43,332 nucleotides of DNA from Acidimicrobiia bacterium (GCA_003231975.1 QIKW01000195.1:1-43332), one strand, 5' to 3'. Positions 16,079 through 24,802 are shown, numbered from the stretch's first letter. Program-made: numbers and translations. The notes: generated by a model from the sequence alone, not told the origin.

Positions 16079-18024
16079 CCGAGGGCGGTTACTGCGGCCT
16101 CCCACTGCTTGTTCAGTTCCTCTGCCTTCGCCTTGGCCGAGTCGAACGTTTGCAACAGTCGCTTCATCTGATCGGGATCTTCATACACCGCCGGGTCGGC
16201 CAGCTGTTTCTGGAGCCCACCAACCACCTCTTCGGCTCTTAGCAACTGGCGCTCCAACCGTTCAACGGTTTTCCTGGCTTCGCGGGTGTCTCGGCTCTTT
16301 GCGTTCCTGGTTTCTGCCTGGGCCCGCTTCTGGGCCTTGCGCAGATCGCTCTTGCGCTTGCCACCCGGCGCCACTTGGCTGGCTGTGGAGCTGTTGGCCG
16401 AGCTGGTTGGGGTTGCCTTGTCTGGGCTTGGCGTAAGGATGTGTTCCTCAACGTCCAGGTGTTGGGTCAGCCTGCCTTCTCGAACCTCAACCAGCGCCTT
16501 CACAGTGTTTCGGATCAGGTAGCGGTCGTGGCTAACCAACAGAACTGTTCCCGGGTAGGCCTGAAGGGCGTCCTGCAACACGTCACAGCTTGGAATGTCG
16601 AGGTGGTTGGTTGGCTCGTCAAGAATCAGCAGGTTCACCGGGTTGCACATGGTTTCGGCCAGAGCCAGCCGGGTGCGTTCACCACCAGACAGATCAAGCA
16701 CCTTGCGATCTACCGCGTCGCCTGAGAACCCGAAAGAGCCAAGCACGGTGCGGGCTTGGCGGTTCTTTGGTTGCTCGCCAACCTTTGACAAGAACTCGGC
16801 ATAGACGGTTTTGGAAAGGTCAAGGGCGTCTACCTGGTGTTGGGCGAAGTAGGCGGTGTCAACATTTGAGCCGATCTTCACCGAGCCAGAGGTTGGGGTG
16901 AGCTGGCCAAGAATGGCTTTCAGCACCGTTGACTTGCCTGCTCCGTTCGGGCCAATCAGGGCCAGCTTGTCGCCCCGCTCAACCACAAGGTTGGCGCCTG
17001 TGACGACCGGGGCATCGCTGCCATAACCAATGTCGGCATCCTGAATCTCGATCACAACCCGTGAGGAGCGGCGAGGCTCTGGGAAGGCGAACTTCAGTTT
17101 CAGCTCTTCGATTTCGGGAACTTCGATCTCTTCCAGCTTCGCCAGGGTTTTCAGCCTGCTCTGCACCTGTTTGGCCTTGGTTGCCTTGTACCGAAAACGG
17201 TCGACGAATTTCTCGACGTGGGCCACTTTTCTGGCCTGGTTGGAGGCTGCGGCCTGGGCCATCCGCAGCCGTTCCTCACGCTGCACCACAAACTCGGCAA
17301 AACCGCCGATGTATTCGGTTGTTGTCTGGCGGGCCACCTCGATCACGCGCTCTGCCACAGCGTCTATGAAGTCCCTGTCGTGCGAAACGAACAGCAGCGC
17401 CCCTGGCCAAGCCGCCAGCTGTTGCTCTAGCCAAAGCACAGACTCAACGTCGAGGTGGTTGGTTGGCTCGTCCAGCACCAGAATGTCTGGCTTCTGAAGA
17501 AGCAGCCTGGCAAGGGCGGCCCGCATCTGCCAGCCACCAGACATTTCGGCCAACGGCCTGTCCATGTCTGGCGTTGTGAAACCAAGACCACCAAGAATGC
17601 GCCTGGCTTCGGCCTCCAGCTGGTAGCCACCAAGCTGTTCAAACTGGCTCTGGGCGATGCCGTAGGCCTCCATCACCTTGTCGTGTTCGGTGCCGGTGGT
17701 ATCGGCCATCCTGGCTTCCAGCGTGCGAAGCCTGCGTTCCAGCTCAAGCACATGGCTGGCGCCCTTCATTACTTCTTCCAGAACAGAGCTCTGCCACACG
17801 TCAAGCAATTCCTGGGGCAGGTAGCCAATGCGCAGGTCTTTCTGGCGGCTCACATCGCCAGAGTCGGCCTCTTGAGAGCCGACGATGATTTCCAGAATGG
17901 TGGTTTTACCAACCCCGTTTCCGCCAACCAGCGCAATGCGCCTGCCGTTCGTCAGACGGAAGGTTACGTCGCGGAACAGAGTGCGAGAACCGAACCCTTT
18001 TTCAAGACCAGACACCGAAAGCAC
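16075..18024 (-). CDS. ABC-F family ATP-binding protein
   Basis: A soluble 649-residue protein with two ABC domains and no membrane segments. Domain 1 has GGNGVGKTT near residue 35, MSGGWQMRAALARLLL and LVLDEPTNHLD. Domain 2 has GPNGAGKST near 360, LSGGERTRLALAE and a second LILDEPTNHLD. The charged linker between them and a C-terminal coiled coil (about 560-649, rich in Arg, Lys and Glu) are typical of Uup/EttA-like ABC-F proteins. These act on ribosomes as translation factors or in antibiotic protection; which role applies here cannot be told. The GTG at 18024 gives the family-typical N-terminus LSVSGLEKGFG. Confidence 0.93.
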   Translation of the reverse strand: MLSVSGLEKGFGSRTLFRDVTFRLTNGRRIALVGGNGVGKTTILEIIVGSQEADSGDVSRQKDLRIGYLPQELLDVWQSSVLEEVMKGASHVLELERRLRTLEARMADTTGTEHDKVMEAYGIAQSQFEQLGGYQLEAEARRILGGLGFTTPDMDRPLAEMSGGWQMRAALARLLLQKPDILVLDEPTNHLDVESVLWLEQQLAAWPGALLFVSHDRDFIDAVAERVIEVARQTTTEYIGGFAEFVVQREERLRMAQAAASNQARKVAHVEKFVDRFRYKATKAKQVQSRLKTLAKLEEIEVPEIEELKLKFAFPEPRRSSRVVIEIQDADIGYGSDAPVVTGANLVVERGDKLALIGPNGAGKSTVLKAILGQLTPTSGSVKIGSNVDTAYFAQHQVDALDLSKTVYAEFLSKVGEQPKNRQARTVLGSFGFSGDAVDRKVLDLSGGERTRLALAETMCNPVNLLILDEPTNHLDIPSCDVLQDALQAYPGTVLLVSHDRYLIRNTVKALVEVREGRLTQHLDVEEHILTPSPDKATPTSSANSSTASQVAPGGKRKSDLRKAQKRAQAETRNAKSRDTREARKTVERLERQLLRAEEVVGGLQKQLADPAVYEDPDQMKRLLQTFDSAKAKAEELNKQWEAAVTALG

Positions 18025-18053
18025 CCTTCAGGCTACAGACCGGCGAACGGCTC

Positions 18054-18077
18054 GGGCCCTAGCGCCCACTAGGGTCC
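18054..18077. promoter_or_regulatory. Inverted repeat in the ABC-F/paaI divergent region
   Basis: GGGCCCTAG and CTAGGGTCC form 9-bp arms (one G-T mismatch) around a six-base centre. The repeat ends seven bases before the paaI GTG. It could be an operator for the MarR-type repressor encoded in the same operon, or a 5' leader hairpin. Confidence 0.4.
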
Positions 18078-18083
18078 TCGTTC

Positions 18084-18473
18084 GTGGCAGATACAAGCGC
18101 CGAGATGTACAGCAAGGATCGGGCCAGCCAGTTTCTGGGAATTCAGGTAACGGAGGCAAACCCAGACCAGGCCGTTGCAACAATGACGGTCACGGCCAAT
18201 CATGCCAACGGCCTTGGTGTCTGTCACGGAGGCTTCATCTTCACCCTGGCCGATACCGCAATGGCCTTTGTTGCCAACTCGGGTGGCCCAACCGCGTTTG
18301 CAACCAACGCAGAAATCGACTTTGTGAACCCGGCGATGGTCGGAGACAAACTCACAGCCGTCTGCGCCAGAGTAGTTGAAAGAGGGCGCTTCGCCGTAAA
18401 CGACGTCTCGGTCAAAAACCAGGATGGCCTGGTGGTTGCCGTCTTTCGGGGCAGAACACTTGCAACGCAGTGA
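18084..18473 (+). CDS. paaI: Hydroxyphenylacetyl-CoA thioesterase PaaI (hotdog fold)
   Basis: The 129-residue hotdog-fold thioesterase has the PaaI motif NGLGVCHGGFIFTLADTAMAF, followed by ATNAEIDFVNPAMVGDKL. PaaI releases CoA from aberrant ring-hydroxylated phenylacetyl-CoA esters and so recycles CoA in the phenylacetate pathway. Its location ahead of paaK and paaA supports the name over a generic thioesterase. GTG 18084 is the first start; ATG 18105 is an alternative. The last four bases (GTGA) are also the start of the MarR gene. Confidence 0.87.
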   Translation: MADTSAEMYSKDRASQFLGIQVTEANPDQAVATMTVTANHANGLGVCHGGFIFTLADTAMAFVANSGGPTAFATNAEIDFVNPAMVGDKLTAVCARVVERGRFAVNDVSVKNQDGLVVAVFRGRTLATQ

Positions 18474-18964
18474 CTAGCGACTTCCAGCAGCAGGCAGCAG
18501 CCAAGGTTGAGGGGTTGGGTGACGACCTAGATCTGGACACCTTCGCGGCTGCGTTCAACCTCTTTCGGGTTTCAACCAAGCTGATTCAGGATCTGGACAC
18601 AAACGTTCACCGCAAGCTTGGCCTGTCAATCGCGGGCTTCAGGGTGATGTTCACTGTGTGGGTCTTCGACACCCTGGAACCGCGCGAGATCGCCAAGCTT
18701 TCGGGCGTAACCAGAGCCGCCATCTCGGGGGTGCTGAACACCCTCGAGCGGAACAGCCTGATTCGGCGAACCCGAGAACAGACAGACAAACGACTGATCA
18801 GCGTGCGGCTCACCGCCATGGGAGAGGAACTAATCCAGACCGCCTACCGGGCCCAGAACAAACGAGAGCAACAGCAGTTTGCGTCACTGACTCGAGCCGA
18901 GATTCAGGCGTTCTCGGCCATCATGGCCAAACTGATCGATGCCAGACTCCCAGAGCAGAGTTAA
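18470..18964 (+). CDS. MarR-family transcriptional regulator
   Basis: The 164-residue protein has a winged-helix core with IAKLSGVTRAAISGVLNTLERNSLIRRTREQTDKRLISVRLT, the MarR recognition helix and wing, flanked by helical dimerisation ends. It starts at a GTG overlapping the paaI stop (GTGA), so it is translated with paaI. It probably controls this paa cluster in response to phenylacetyl-CoA or a similar ligand, by analogy with other phenylacetate regulators. The inverted repeats at 18054-18077 and 19000-19022 are candidate operators. Confidence 0.88.
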   Translation: MTSDFQQQAAAKVEGLGDDLDLDTFAAAFNLFRVSTKLIQDLDTNVHRKLGLSIAGFRVMFTVWVFDTLEPREIAKLSGVTRAAISGVLNTLERNSLIRRTREQTDKRLISVRLTAMGEELIQTAYRAQNKREQQQFASLTRAEIQAFSAIMAKLIDARLPEQS

Positions 18965-18999
18965 CATCGCCACGCCTGGCCCCCAACAGCATCGTTAAG

Positions 19000-19022
19000 G
19001 CCTTGACTATCTGGGCCAAGGC
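19000..19022. promoter_or_regulatory. Inverted repeat over a possible -35 box upstream of paaK
   Basis: GCCTTG and CAAGGC are perfect 6-bp arms separated by 11 bases in the 70-base gap before paaK. The left arm overlaps TTGACT, a possible -35 hexamer. Binding here by the neighbouring MarR protein could block an internal promoter for paaK-paaADBC. Confidence 0.35.
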
Positions 19023-19034
19023 GGCCAGACTGCG

Positions 19035-20432
19035 ATGATGGGGGACGCAGAAGTTCGGCCAGCAGCAACACAGCCAGCAACAGCACAGCCGGTTTCGCCT
19101 GGGTTCCACGCCAGGGATGTTGAGACAATGCCTCGGCCCCAGCTTGAGAAATTGCAGCTGGCCCGGCTGCAAACAACAGTGGGGGTGCTCAAGGAACGGG
19201 TGCCCGCAATGGCTGGCAGGCTTGCTGGCCTGGCGGTTCCGTCATCTTTGGAAGACCTTCGCAACTTTCCGTTCCTTCACAAGACGGACCTTCGAGACAA
19301 CTACCCGTTTGGTCTGCTGGCGGTCGACCGAGCCGAGCTGGCGCGGGTCCACGCCAGCTCGGGAACCACAGGTAAGCCAACCGTTGTTGGCTACACCTCA
19401 GAAGACCTGAACATCTGGGCCGAATGTGTTGCTCGCTGCCTTCGAGGTGCCGGGGTAGAGCCCGGTTGGATGCTGCACAACGCATACGGCTATGGCCTGT
19501 TCACCGGCGGGCTTGGGCTTCATGCCGGGGCCGAGGCGGCAGGCATCAACGTTGTGCCGGTAAGCGGCGGCAATACAGAGCGCCAGCTGATGCTGCTTTC
19601 AGACTTCGCGCCCGAGGCAATCTGCTGCACCCCTTCCTATGCGCTCACCTTGGCCGAGCTGCTTGGCAGCCGGGGGCCAACGTCTTCGGTTCGGGTTGCA
19701 ATTCTTGGCGCCGAGCCCTGGACTGAACACATGCGCACTGCCATCGAGGCCGGTCTGGGAGTAGCTGCTGTAAACATCTATGGCCTGTCTGAGGTGATCG
19801 GGCCCGGTGTGTCCTGCGAAACGGCCGACCGAAACGGCCTGGTGATCATGGAAGACCACTTCCTCCCCGAAATTGTTGACCCCAGCACGGGCGAACCGGT
19901 GCCGGACGGCGAGGTTGGCGTTCTGGTGATCACCAGCCTCACCAAACAGGCCTTCCCCGTTCTTCGCTACTGGACCGGAGACTTGTGCTCCATCACCAGA
20001 GAACCCGCACCGTGTGGGCGCACTCACGCCCGGATGTCTGGCATTGTTGGCCGAACCGACGACATGCTGGTGATCCGGGGGGTAAACGTTTACCCCAGCA
20101 ACGTAGAGCACACCCTGCTTCAGATTCCGGGGGTCAGCCCCCACTTTCAGCTGGTGGTTAAGCGCACCGGCACCCTTGACACCCTGCATGTGCGGGTCGA
20201 ACCAACCCAGCCAGCCCAGGACGAGACAGCCCAGAATGAGACAGCACAGAATGAGACAGCACAGGCAGCCAGGCCAGACGATCTGGAGCGCCAGGTTCTG
20301 GAGCGGCTGAAGTCTGCGCTTGGCATCACGGTTTCGGTCTCGGTGGAGGCCTGCGGTTCGGTGCCAAGAAGTGAGGGCGGCAAGCTAAGCCGCACCGTGG
20401 ATGAACGAGTGACCGAGGAGCCAACGCAATGA
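19035..20432 (+). CDS. paaK: Phenylacetate-CoA ligase
   Basis: A 465-residue PaaK-type ANL ligase that activates phenylacetate with ATP and CoA. Motifs include FPFLHKTDLRDNYPFG near residue 76, the P-loop HASSGTTGKPTVVGYT near 109, YGLSEVIGPGVS near 250, WTGDLCSI near 315 and the hinge GRTDDMLVIRGVNVYPS near 337. A C-terminal insert of three 5-residue repeats (ETAQN-like) at about 396-411 is unusual and comes from a 15-bp tandem repeat. Its stop overlaps the paaA start (ATGA). Its place with the PaaABC genes makes phenylacetate the likely substrate. Confidence 0.92.
   Translation: MMGDAEVRPAATQPATAQPVSPGFHARDVETMPRPQLEKLQLARLQTTVGVLKERVPAMAGRLAGLAVPSSLEDLRNFPFLHKTDLRDNYPFGLLAVDRAELARVHASSGTTGKPTVVGYTSEDLNIWAECVARCLRGAGVEPGWMLHNAYGYGLFTGGLGLHAGAEAAGINVVPVSGGNTERQLMLLSDFAPEAICCTPSYALTLAELLGSRGPTSSVRVAILGAEPWTEHMRTAIEAGLGVAAVNIYGLSEVIGPGVSCETADRNGLVIMEDHFLPEIVDPSTGEPVPDGEVGVLVITSLTKQAFPVLRYWTGDLCSITREPAPCGRTHARMSGIVGRTDDMLVIRGVNVYPSNVEHTLLQIPGVSPHFQLVVKRTGTLDTLHVRVEPTQPAQDETAQNETAQNETAQAARPDDLERQVLERLKSALGITVSVSVEACGSVPRSEGGKLSRTVDERVTEEPTQ
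20223..20267. repeat. 15-bp tandem repeat inside paaK
   Basis: Three adjacent units of GAGACAGCACAGAAT type (the first and third differ slightly) encode the ETAQN repeats in a surface linker of PaaK. The reading frame is kept. Confidence 0.8.
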
Positions 20433-21385
20433 CAGCTACAACCATGCCAGCAACTGTCTCAGGCCTGAACCACTGGGCGGGGCTTGATGAGTTCGAGGCC
20501 TTCATCGACGACGGCGGCATGGTTGAGCCCGGCGACGCCATGCCAGAGGTGTATCGCCAAGAGGTGTTCCGGTTCATCGAGTTCCACGCCAACTCTGAGC
20601 TGATGGGAGGCCTCACCGAAAGAGACTGGATTCCAAAGGCCCCGGGCTTGCGGCTGAAACAGATCTTCCTGGCAAAGACCCAAGACGAGATCGGCCACGC
20701 CCACCTCTTGTACATGGTGGCGGCAGACATGGGGGTAAAGGGTCGAACAGAAATGCTGGAAGACCTGTTCTCGGGCCGGTCTCGGTTCCACAACGTGTTT
20801 CACTATCAGGCGGTCACATGGGCCGACCAGATCGCCATTGCCTACTTGGTTGACGCCGCGGCATTCGCCAGCCAACGGGCCGTTTTCGCCCAATGTTCAT
20901 ACGGCCCCTATAAGAGAGTGCTGAAACGAATCGTTGCCGAAGAGGGATTCCACATGCGTCACGGCGAAGAGATGCTGCTGCGCATGGCCGAGGGCACCCC
21001 CGTCCAGCACCAAATGTTTCAGGAGGCGCTGAACCGCTGGTGGTGGCCTGCCGTGCAGCTGTTCGGCCCTGATTCCGCCCCAGACGACCCATTGCTGCGG
21101 TGGAAGATCAAGTCAGAACGCAACGAGGACCTACGGGATGCCTACATCCAAAAGTACGTGCCCCTACTTCAGGGCTACAGGTTCCAGATTCCAGACGACG
21201 GAGTTCACTTCAACGAAGAGGCGGGCAAATGGGTGGTCTCCGAAATCGACTGGGAACCGCTGAAAGCCACGATGAGACAAGGCGGCCCAGACTCCAAGCG
21301 CCGCATCACAAACGCCGCTAACAACTGGGCAGACACCGCATGGGTTCGAAGCGCCTTCAATCTTGAAGGGGCAGGGGCGCCATGA
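20429..21385 (+). CDS. paaA: 1,2-phenylacetyl-CoA epoxidase, catalytic subunit A
   Basis: The 318-residue PaaA is the diiron subunit that epoxidises the ring of phenylacetyl-CoA. It shows the two-helix iron-ligand pattern: EFHANSELMG and AKTQDEIGHAHLLY near residues 50 and 88, and later EEGFHMRHGEEML near 172. FHYQAVTWADQIAIAYLVDAAA and the C-terminal WVVSEIDWEPLK are also typical. It overlaps paaK and paaD by four bases each (ATGA), giving tight translational coupling. Length is that of the family. Confidence 0.94.
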   Translation: MTATTMPATVSGLNHWAGLDEFEAFIDDGGMVEPGDAMPEVYRQEVFRFIEFHANSELMGGLTERDWIPKAPGLRLKQIFLAKTQDEIGHAHLLYMVAADMGVKGRTEMLEDLFSGRSRFHNVFHYQAVTWADQIAIAYLVDAAAFASQRAVFAQCSYGPYKRVLKRIVAEEGFHMRHGEEMLLRMAEGTPVQHQMFQEALNRWWWPAVQLFGPDSAPDDPLLRWKIKSERNEDLRDAYIQKYVPLLQGYRFQIPDDGVHFNEEAGKWVVSEIDWEPLKATMRQGGPDSKRRITNAANNWADTAWVRSAFNLEGAGAP

Positions 21386-21855
21386 CCGCGGCCACACAAA
21401 CCCAGAACACAGAGCTTGAAGCGGTGGAAGCGGCGGTTGCCTCGGTGTGTGACCCCGAGTATCCCGATGTCTCGATCCGAGACCTCGGCCTGGTTGAGTC
21501 GGTTGAGTTCGCCAAACAGGGCGTGTTGGTTGGCCTGATTCCAACGTTCTCGGGCTGCCCGGCCCTGGCCATGATTGCCGCCGACGTTCGCCACGCCGTC
21601 GAGGCGCTGCCCAGGGTTTCCACCTGCGAGGTGGTTTGGCTGACAAGCCCTGTGTGGTCGACCAGCCGGATCACGCCAGCGGCCAAGGATCAACTCGCCA
21701 GCTACACGGTGGTGCTGCGAGCCAAAGACGGGGGCCTGCGCTGCCCGGTGTGTGGCAGCAACTCTGTCTCTGACCAAAGCGAGGCCGGGCCAACCCGGTG
21801 TCGCTCGGTTGCGTGGTGTGAGAGCTGTCGCAACGTGGTTGAGGTGATGCGGTGA
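21382..21855 (+). CDS. paaD: PaaD-like Fe-S assembly protein (MIP18/DUF59 plus Zn-binding tail)
   Basis: Residues 1-105 form a MIP18/DUF59 domain (VCDPEYPDVSIRDLGLVESV, then TFSGCPALAMI). The C-terminal 45 residues carry a zinc-ribbon-like tail, CPVCGS … CRSVAWCESCRN. PaaD is thought to help assemble metal centres of the epoxidase complex. Its position between paaA and paaB is unusual, since the common order is ABCDE. Start and stop overlap the neighbours by four bases (ATGA, GTGA). Confidence 0.9.
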   Translation: MTAATQTQNTELEAVEAAVASVCDPEYPDVSIRDLGLVESVEFAKQGVLVGLIPTFSGCPALAMIAADVRHAVEALPRVSTCEVVWLTSPVWSTSRITPAAKDQLASYTVVLRAKDGGLRCPVCGSNSVSDQSEAGPTRCRSVAWCESCRNVVEVMR

Positions 21856-22145
21856 GGGTCTATGAGGTGTTCCTGAAACGGGCAGGCAAGGAAGAGTTTC
21901 GCCACGCAGGGGCCCTGGAGGCACCCGATGACCAGATGGCATTGACCTACGCCAGAGAGGCCTACGCCCGCCGGTCCGAGGGCGCCCAGATGTGGCTGGT
22001 GCAGCGCGCCAACATCGTGGCAGCAGACCCAGCCGATCTGGCAACAAACCAAACCAAGAGCCACCGCCACAACGACGGCTCTGTGATTGCCGCCAGACGC
22101 AAACAGAAGCGAGCAGAGGCAAAGGCTGGTGGCGGAAATGACTGA
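21852..22145 (+). CDS. paaB: 1,2-phenylacetyl-CoA epoxidase subunit B
   Basis: The 97-residue PaaB is the small subunit that bridges PaaA-PaaC units in the epoxidase. YEVFLKRAGKEEFRHAGALEAPDDQMALTYAREAYARR and MWLVQRANIV are characteristic. The C-terminal 25 residues are basic and less conserved. It starts at a GTG overlapping the paaD stop, and its last eight bases (ATGACTGA) contain the paaC start. Confidence 0.92.
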   Translation: MRVYEVFLKRAGKEEFRHAGALEAPDDQMALTYAREAYARRSEGAQMWLVQRANIVAADPADLATNQTKSHRHNDGSVIAARRKQKRAEAKAGGGND

Positions 22146-22941
22146 TGGCGCCGCACTCTCAGGCAAGCCTGCTGGCCTTTCCCCGGCCGCAACCGAATAC
22201 ATTCTGGCCTTCGCCGACGACGAGCACATGGTTGGCGCCCGCCACACCACCTGGATCGGGCTTGGCCCGTTCCTGGAAGAAGACCTTGCCTTCTGCTCCA
22301 TCGCCCAGGACGAGCTTGGCCACGCCATTGCGCTCTACACAGTTGTTGCCGAGAGCGAAGGGGCGGCTGGCGAGGCAGGGGTGGACCAACTGGCCCTCTT
22401 GAGGGCCCCGGATGCCTACCGGTCTTCCTGGCTGGCCGAATGGCCGTGCAACGACTGGGCCCAGGCCGTTGTGAGGCACTGGCTTTACGACACAGCCGAA
22501 GCGCTTCGTTGGGACGCCGTTGCCGCCTCAACTGTTCCCCAACTGGCGGCCATCGTTCCCGGGGCGCAACGGGAAGAGCAGTTCCACACTCGTCACGCCG
22601 CCCAGTTCATGGCCCAGGTTTGCACCACTGCGGCAGCCCAAATTGGCACAGCAATCCAAGAACTTCTGCCGGTAGCCCACACCGTTTGGCTGCCGCCGGT
22701 TGACGAGGCTGCTGCGCTGGCCGAAGGAGTTGCCACCCGGTCCTTTGCCGAAATGGAGCAAGACTGGCAAGCATTGGTGGAAGCCGACCTGAGCAAGTGG
22801 GGTTTGCCCGCGGCGCTTCTAAGAGGCCAGTCAGCCTCAGAGCAGCGCCAAACCGACCGCACCGTTCGCAGCCCCGGTTTCACCCCGTTTCACCAAGATC
22901 TCGTCGAAGTATTCTCAATTGACCCGGCAGCGGTTTGGTGA
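22138..22941 (+). CDS. paaC: 1,2-phenylacetyl-CoA epoxidase, structural subunit C
   Basis: PaaC is the catalytically inactive ferritin-like partner of PaaA. YILAFADDEHMVGARHTTWIG, FCSIAQDELGHAIALY and REEQFHTRHAAQFM match the family. The ORF track begins at 22087, but the ATG at 22138 gives the expected N-terminus and an 8-base overlap with paaB. No paaE reductase follows: the next gene encodes DUF3237, so electrons for the epoxidase must come from a protein encoded elsewhere. Confidence 0.92.
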   Translation: MTDGAALSGKPAGLSPAATEYILAFADDEHMVGARHTTWIGLGPFLEEDLAFCSIAQDELGHAIALYTVVAESEGAAGEAGVDQLALLRAPDAYRSSWLAEWPCNDWAQAVVRHWLYDTAEALRWDAVAASTVPQLAAIVPGAQREEQFHTRHAAQFMAQVCTTAAAQIGTAIQELLPVAHTVWLPPVDEAAALAEGVATRSFAEMEQDWQALVEADLSKWGLPAALLRGQSASEQRQTDRTVRSPGFTPFHQDLVEVFSIDPAAVW

Positions 22942-23020
22942 GTCACTGATCAATCGTTGTCATATCCACCCAGACCGGCGAATCAACACGTCCCACCAAA
23001 ACGAAAGCGAAGCAACCAAG

Positions 23021-23413
23021 ATGGCATCCCTAACCGAATTCTGTTCCCTCAAACTTACGCTCGACTTCCAGATGATTGGCAAGGTGCCAGCGGGGTTGCG
23101 CCTCGACGTTCCGTTCTCGGGAACTGCCACCTCCAGCCATTGGGAAGGCGAGCGAACCGTCGCTGGCGTGGATCACGTAACCATTGGCGCCGGCGGGGTG
23201 CAAAACCTTGATATCCAGGGCCGAATCGGCAGCGGAGACGATGTGGTTGCATACCGTGCGATCGGCCGGGGCAACGCAGACGGGCCAAAGGAACTGCTGG
23301 TTTTTGAAACAGCAAACGAAGAGCTTGGGTGGCTGAATGAGGCCGTTGCCGTCGCCGTTGGCGCCATCGACGGCAACCAACTGGCCCTAACGATCTCAGT
23401 GATTGAGACCTAG
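23021..23413 (+). CDS. DUF3237 family protein
   Basis: From ATG 23021 the product is a 130-residue beta-rich protein. It begins LTEFCSLKLTLDF, contains GTATSSHWEGERTVAG and HVTIGAGGVQNLDIQGRI, and ends NQLALTISVIET, as expected for DUF3237, a small barrel of unknown function often near aromatic or acyl-CoA catabolism genes. The track start at 22919 overlaps paaC and gives an unlikely His/Arg-rich leader. It lies 79 bases after paaC, so it may be the last gene of the paa operon. A stem-loop follows its stop. Confidence 0.8.
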   Translation: MASLTEFCSLKLTLDFQMIGKVPAGLRLDVPFSGTATSSHWEGERTVAGVDHVTIGAGGVQNLDIQGRIGSGDDVVAYRAIGRGNADGPKELLVFETANEELGWLNEAVAVAVGAIDGNQLALTISVIET

Positions 23414-23426
23414 GGCTGGCGAAAGA

Positions 23427-23447
23427 CCTCGCAACCCGGTTGTGAGG
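23427..23447 (+). terminator. Stem-loop after the DUF3237 gene
   Basis: CCTCGCAAC and GTTGTGAGG form a 9-bp stem (one G-T pair) with a three-base loop, 13 bases after the stop codon. There is no U-tract. It may be a weak terminator or 3'-end stabiliser for the paa transcript. Confidence 0.45.
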
Positions 23448-23613
23448 CGGTTGGCCAATCATTGCCACCGTGTTACGAGAACAAGACTGCGAGCGCGCAC
23501 CCGAGCCGAATCCCGTTAGTGTCTTCGGTCACGCTCACGAATTGTGGGTGGGGAGAAACAACGGCTGGCTCGATGTTGACTCAGCCGAGGTCCACACGTG
23601 GAGGTAAACACGA
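23448..23613 (+). promoter_or_regulatory. Leader region of the amino-acid importer operon
   Basis: This gap must hold the promoter of aapJ. A strong ribosome-binding site GGAGG lies at 23600-23604, nine bases before the ATG. No clear -10/-35 pair or operator could be picked out by eye. Confidence 0.5.
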
Positions 23614-24795
23614 ATGACCGCAAACCTAAAGCGCTTAATCGCGCTTCTAGCTGTACTGACTTTGATCGCTGCTGCCTGTGGCAACGGCGACGATGATGAT
23701 GACAATGCCGGTGGGGTTGATAACGACACCACCACTACCGAGGGGGACTCGGGAGCCGAGACAACTGAAGAAGCGATGGAGGAAGAGCCAGCCGAGACCA
23801 CGGAGGCTCCAGACGTAACACTTGGACAAGGTGGAAGCCTTCTGGAGACCGTTATTGAACGTGGCACCCTTAAGTGTGGCGTGTCCGGCGCAGCAGTTGC
23901 GTTCTCGTTCACCCAGGCCGACGGTTCAGTAACCGGCATTGACGCCGACTACTGCCGGGCAGTGGCCGCCGCCGTTCTTGGCGACGCAGGCGCCGTTGAG
24001 TTCGTTCTGCTGACAGCAGCCGAGCGCTTCACCGCCATCCAGACCGGCGACGCCGATGTGCTGTTCCGCAGCTCAACCTGGACCCAAAGCCGTGACACCG
24101 ACGTTGGCATGGACTTCGGCCCAACCACCTACTACGACGGTCAGCAGCTCATGGCTCGCGCCAGCGACGGCTTCACCGGCACCTCTGAGGTAAGCGAAGT
24201 AGACGGCGCCATTGTTTGCACCAACGCAGGCACCACAACCGAGACCAACATCACAGAGCTTGCTGGAACCCTCGGAATCAGCATCACGCTGAACACCTTC
24301 GAAGACTTCAACCAGGTGGTCGATGCCTTCATCAGTGGAGCATGCGACGTAATCACAACCGATGGTTCTGGCCTCGTTGGCCGCAAGGCAGAGCAACAGC
24401 CAGACGATCAGGATTGGGTCATCTTCCCCCCAACGCCTATCTCCAAGGAGCCTCTTGGCCCGGTATACGGCCAGAACGACTCCAAGTGGGCTGACGCCAT
24501 CAACTGGGTTGTCTACGCCACAATCATTGCTGACGAGTACGGCGTTGGATCAGCTGATGTTGATGCCGCTCTCGCTGGCGACGCTCCCGAGATGGTTCGC
24601 CTTCTTGGCGGCGAGGGCGAGCTTCAGTCATCAATGGGCCTCCCGGCCGATGCCTTCTACCAGACAATCAGCCAGGTAGGTAACTACAGCGAGATATTCG
24701 AAGCGAACCTCGGCCCCGTTGGTCTGTTCCGTGAGGGATCAGCCAACGCTCCGTGGACCGAAGGGGGACTTATTTACTCCCCACCGGCTCGCTGA
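23614..24795 (+). CDS. aapJ: Amino-acid ABC transporter substrate-binding lipoprotein (AapJ-like)
   Basis: A signal peptide ends in a lipobox near residue 22 (LIAAACGNG), followed by an acidic/Thr linker of about 45 residues. The mature domain is a periplasmic-binding fold of the general L-amino-acid type: LETVIERGTLKCGVSGAAVAFSF, GIDADYCRAVAAAVLGD, AAERFTAIQTGDADVLFRSSTWTQSRD and later VVDAFISGACDVITTDGSGL. It would capture polar amino acids outside the membrane for the AapQMP complex encoded just downstream. A structured 149-base gap with hairpins separates it from the permease gene, as is common where the binding protein is made in excess. Confidence 0.9.
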   Translation: MTANLKRLIALLAVLTLIAAACGNGDDDDDNAGGVDNDTTTTEGDSGAETTEEAMEEEPAETTEAPDVTLGQGGSLLETVIERGTLKCGVSGAAVAFSFTQADGSVTGIDADYCRAVAAAVLGDAGAVEFVLLTAAERFTAIQTGDADVLFRSSTWTQSRDTDVGMDFGPTTYYDGQQLMARASDGFTGTSEVSEVDGAIVCTNAGTTTETNITELAGTLGISITLNTFEDFNQVVDAFISGACDVITTDGSGLVGRKAEQQPDDQDWVIFPPTPISKEPLGPVYGQNDSKWADAINWVVYATIIADEYGVGSADVDAALAGDAPEMVRLLGGEGELQSSMGLPADAFYQTISQVGNYSEIFEANLGPVGLFREGSANAPWTEGGLIYSPPAR

Positions 24796-24802
24796 TCTAG
24801 CC

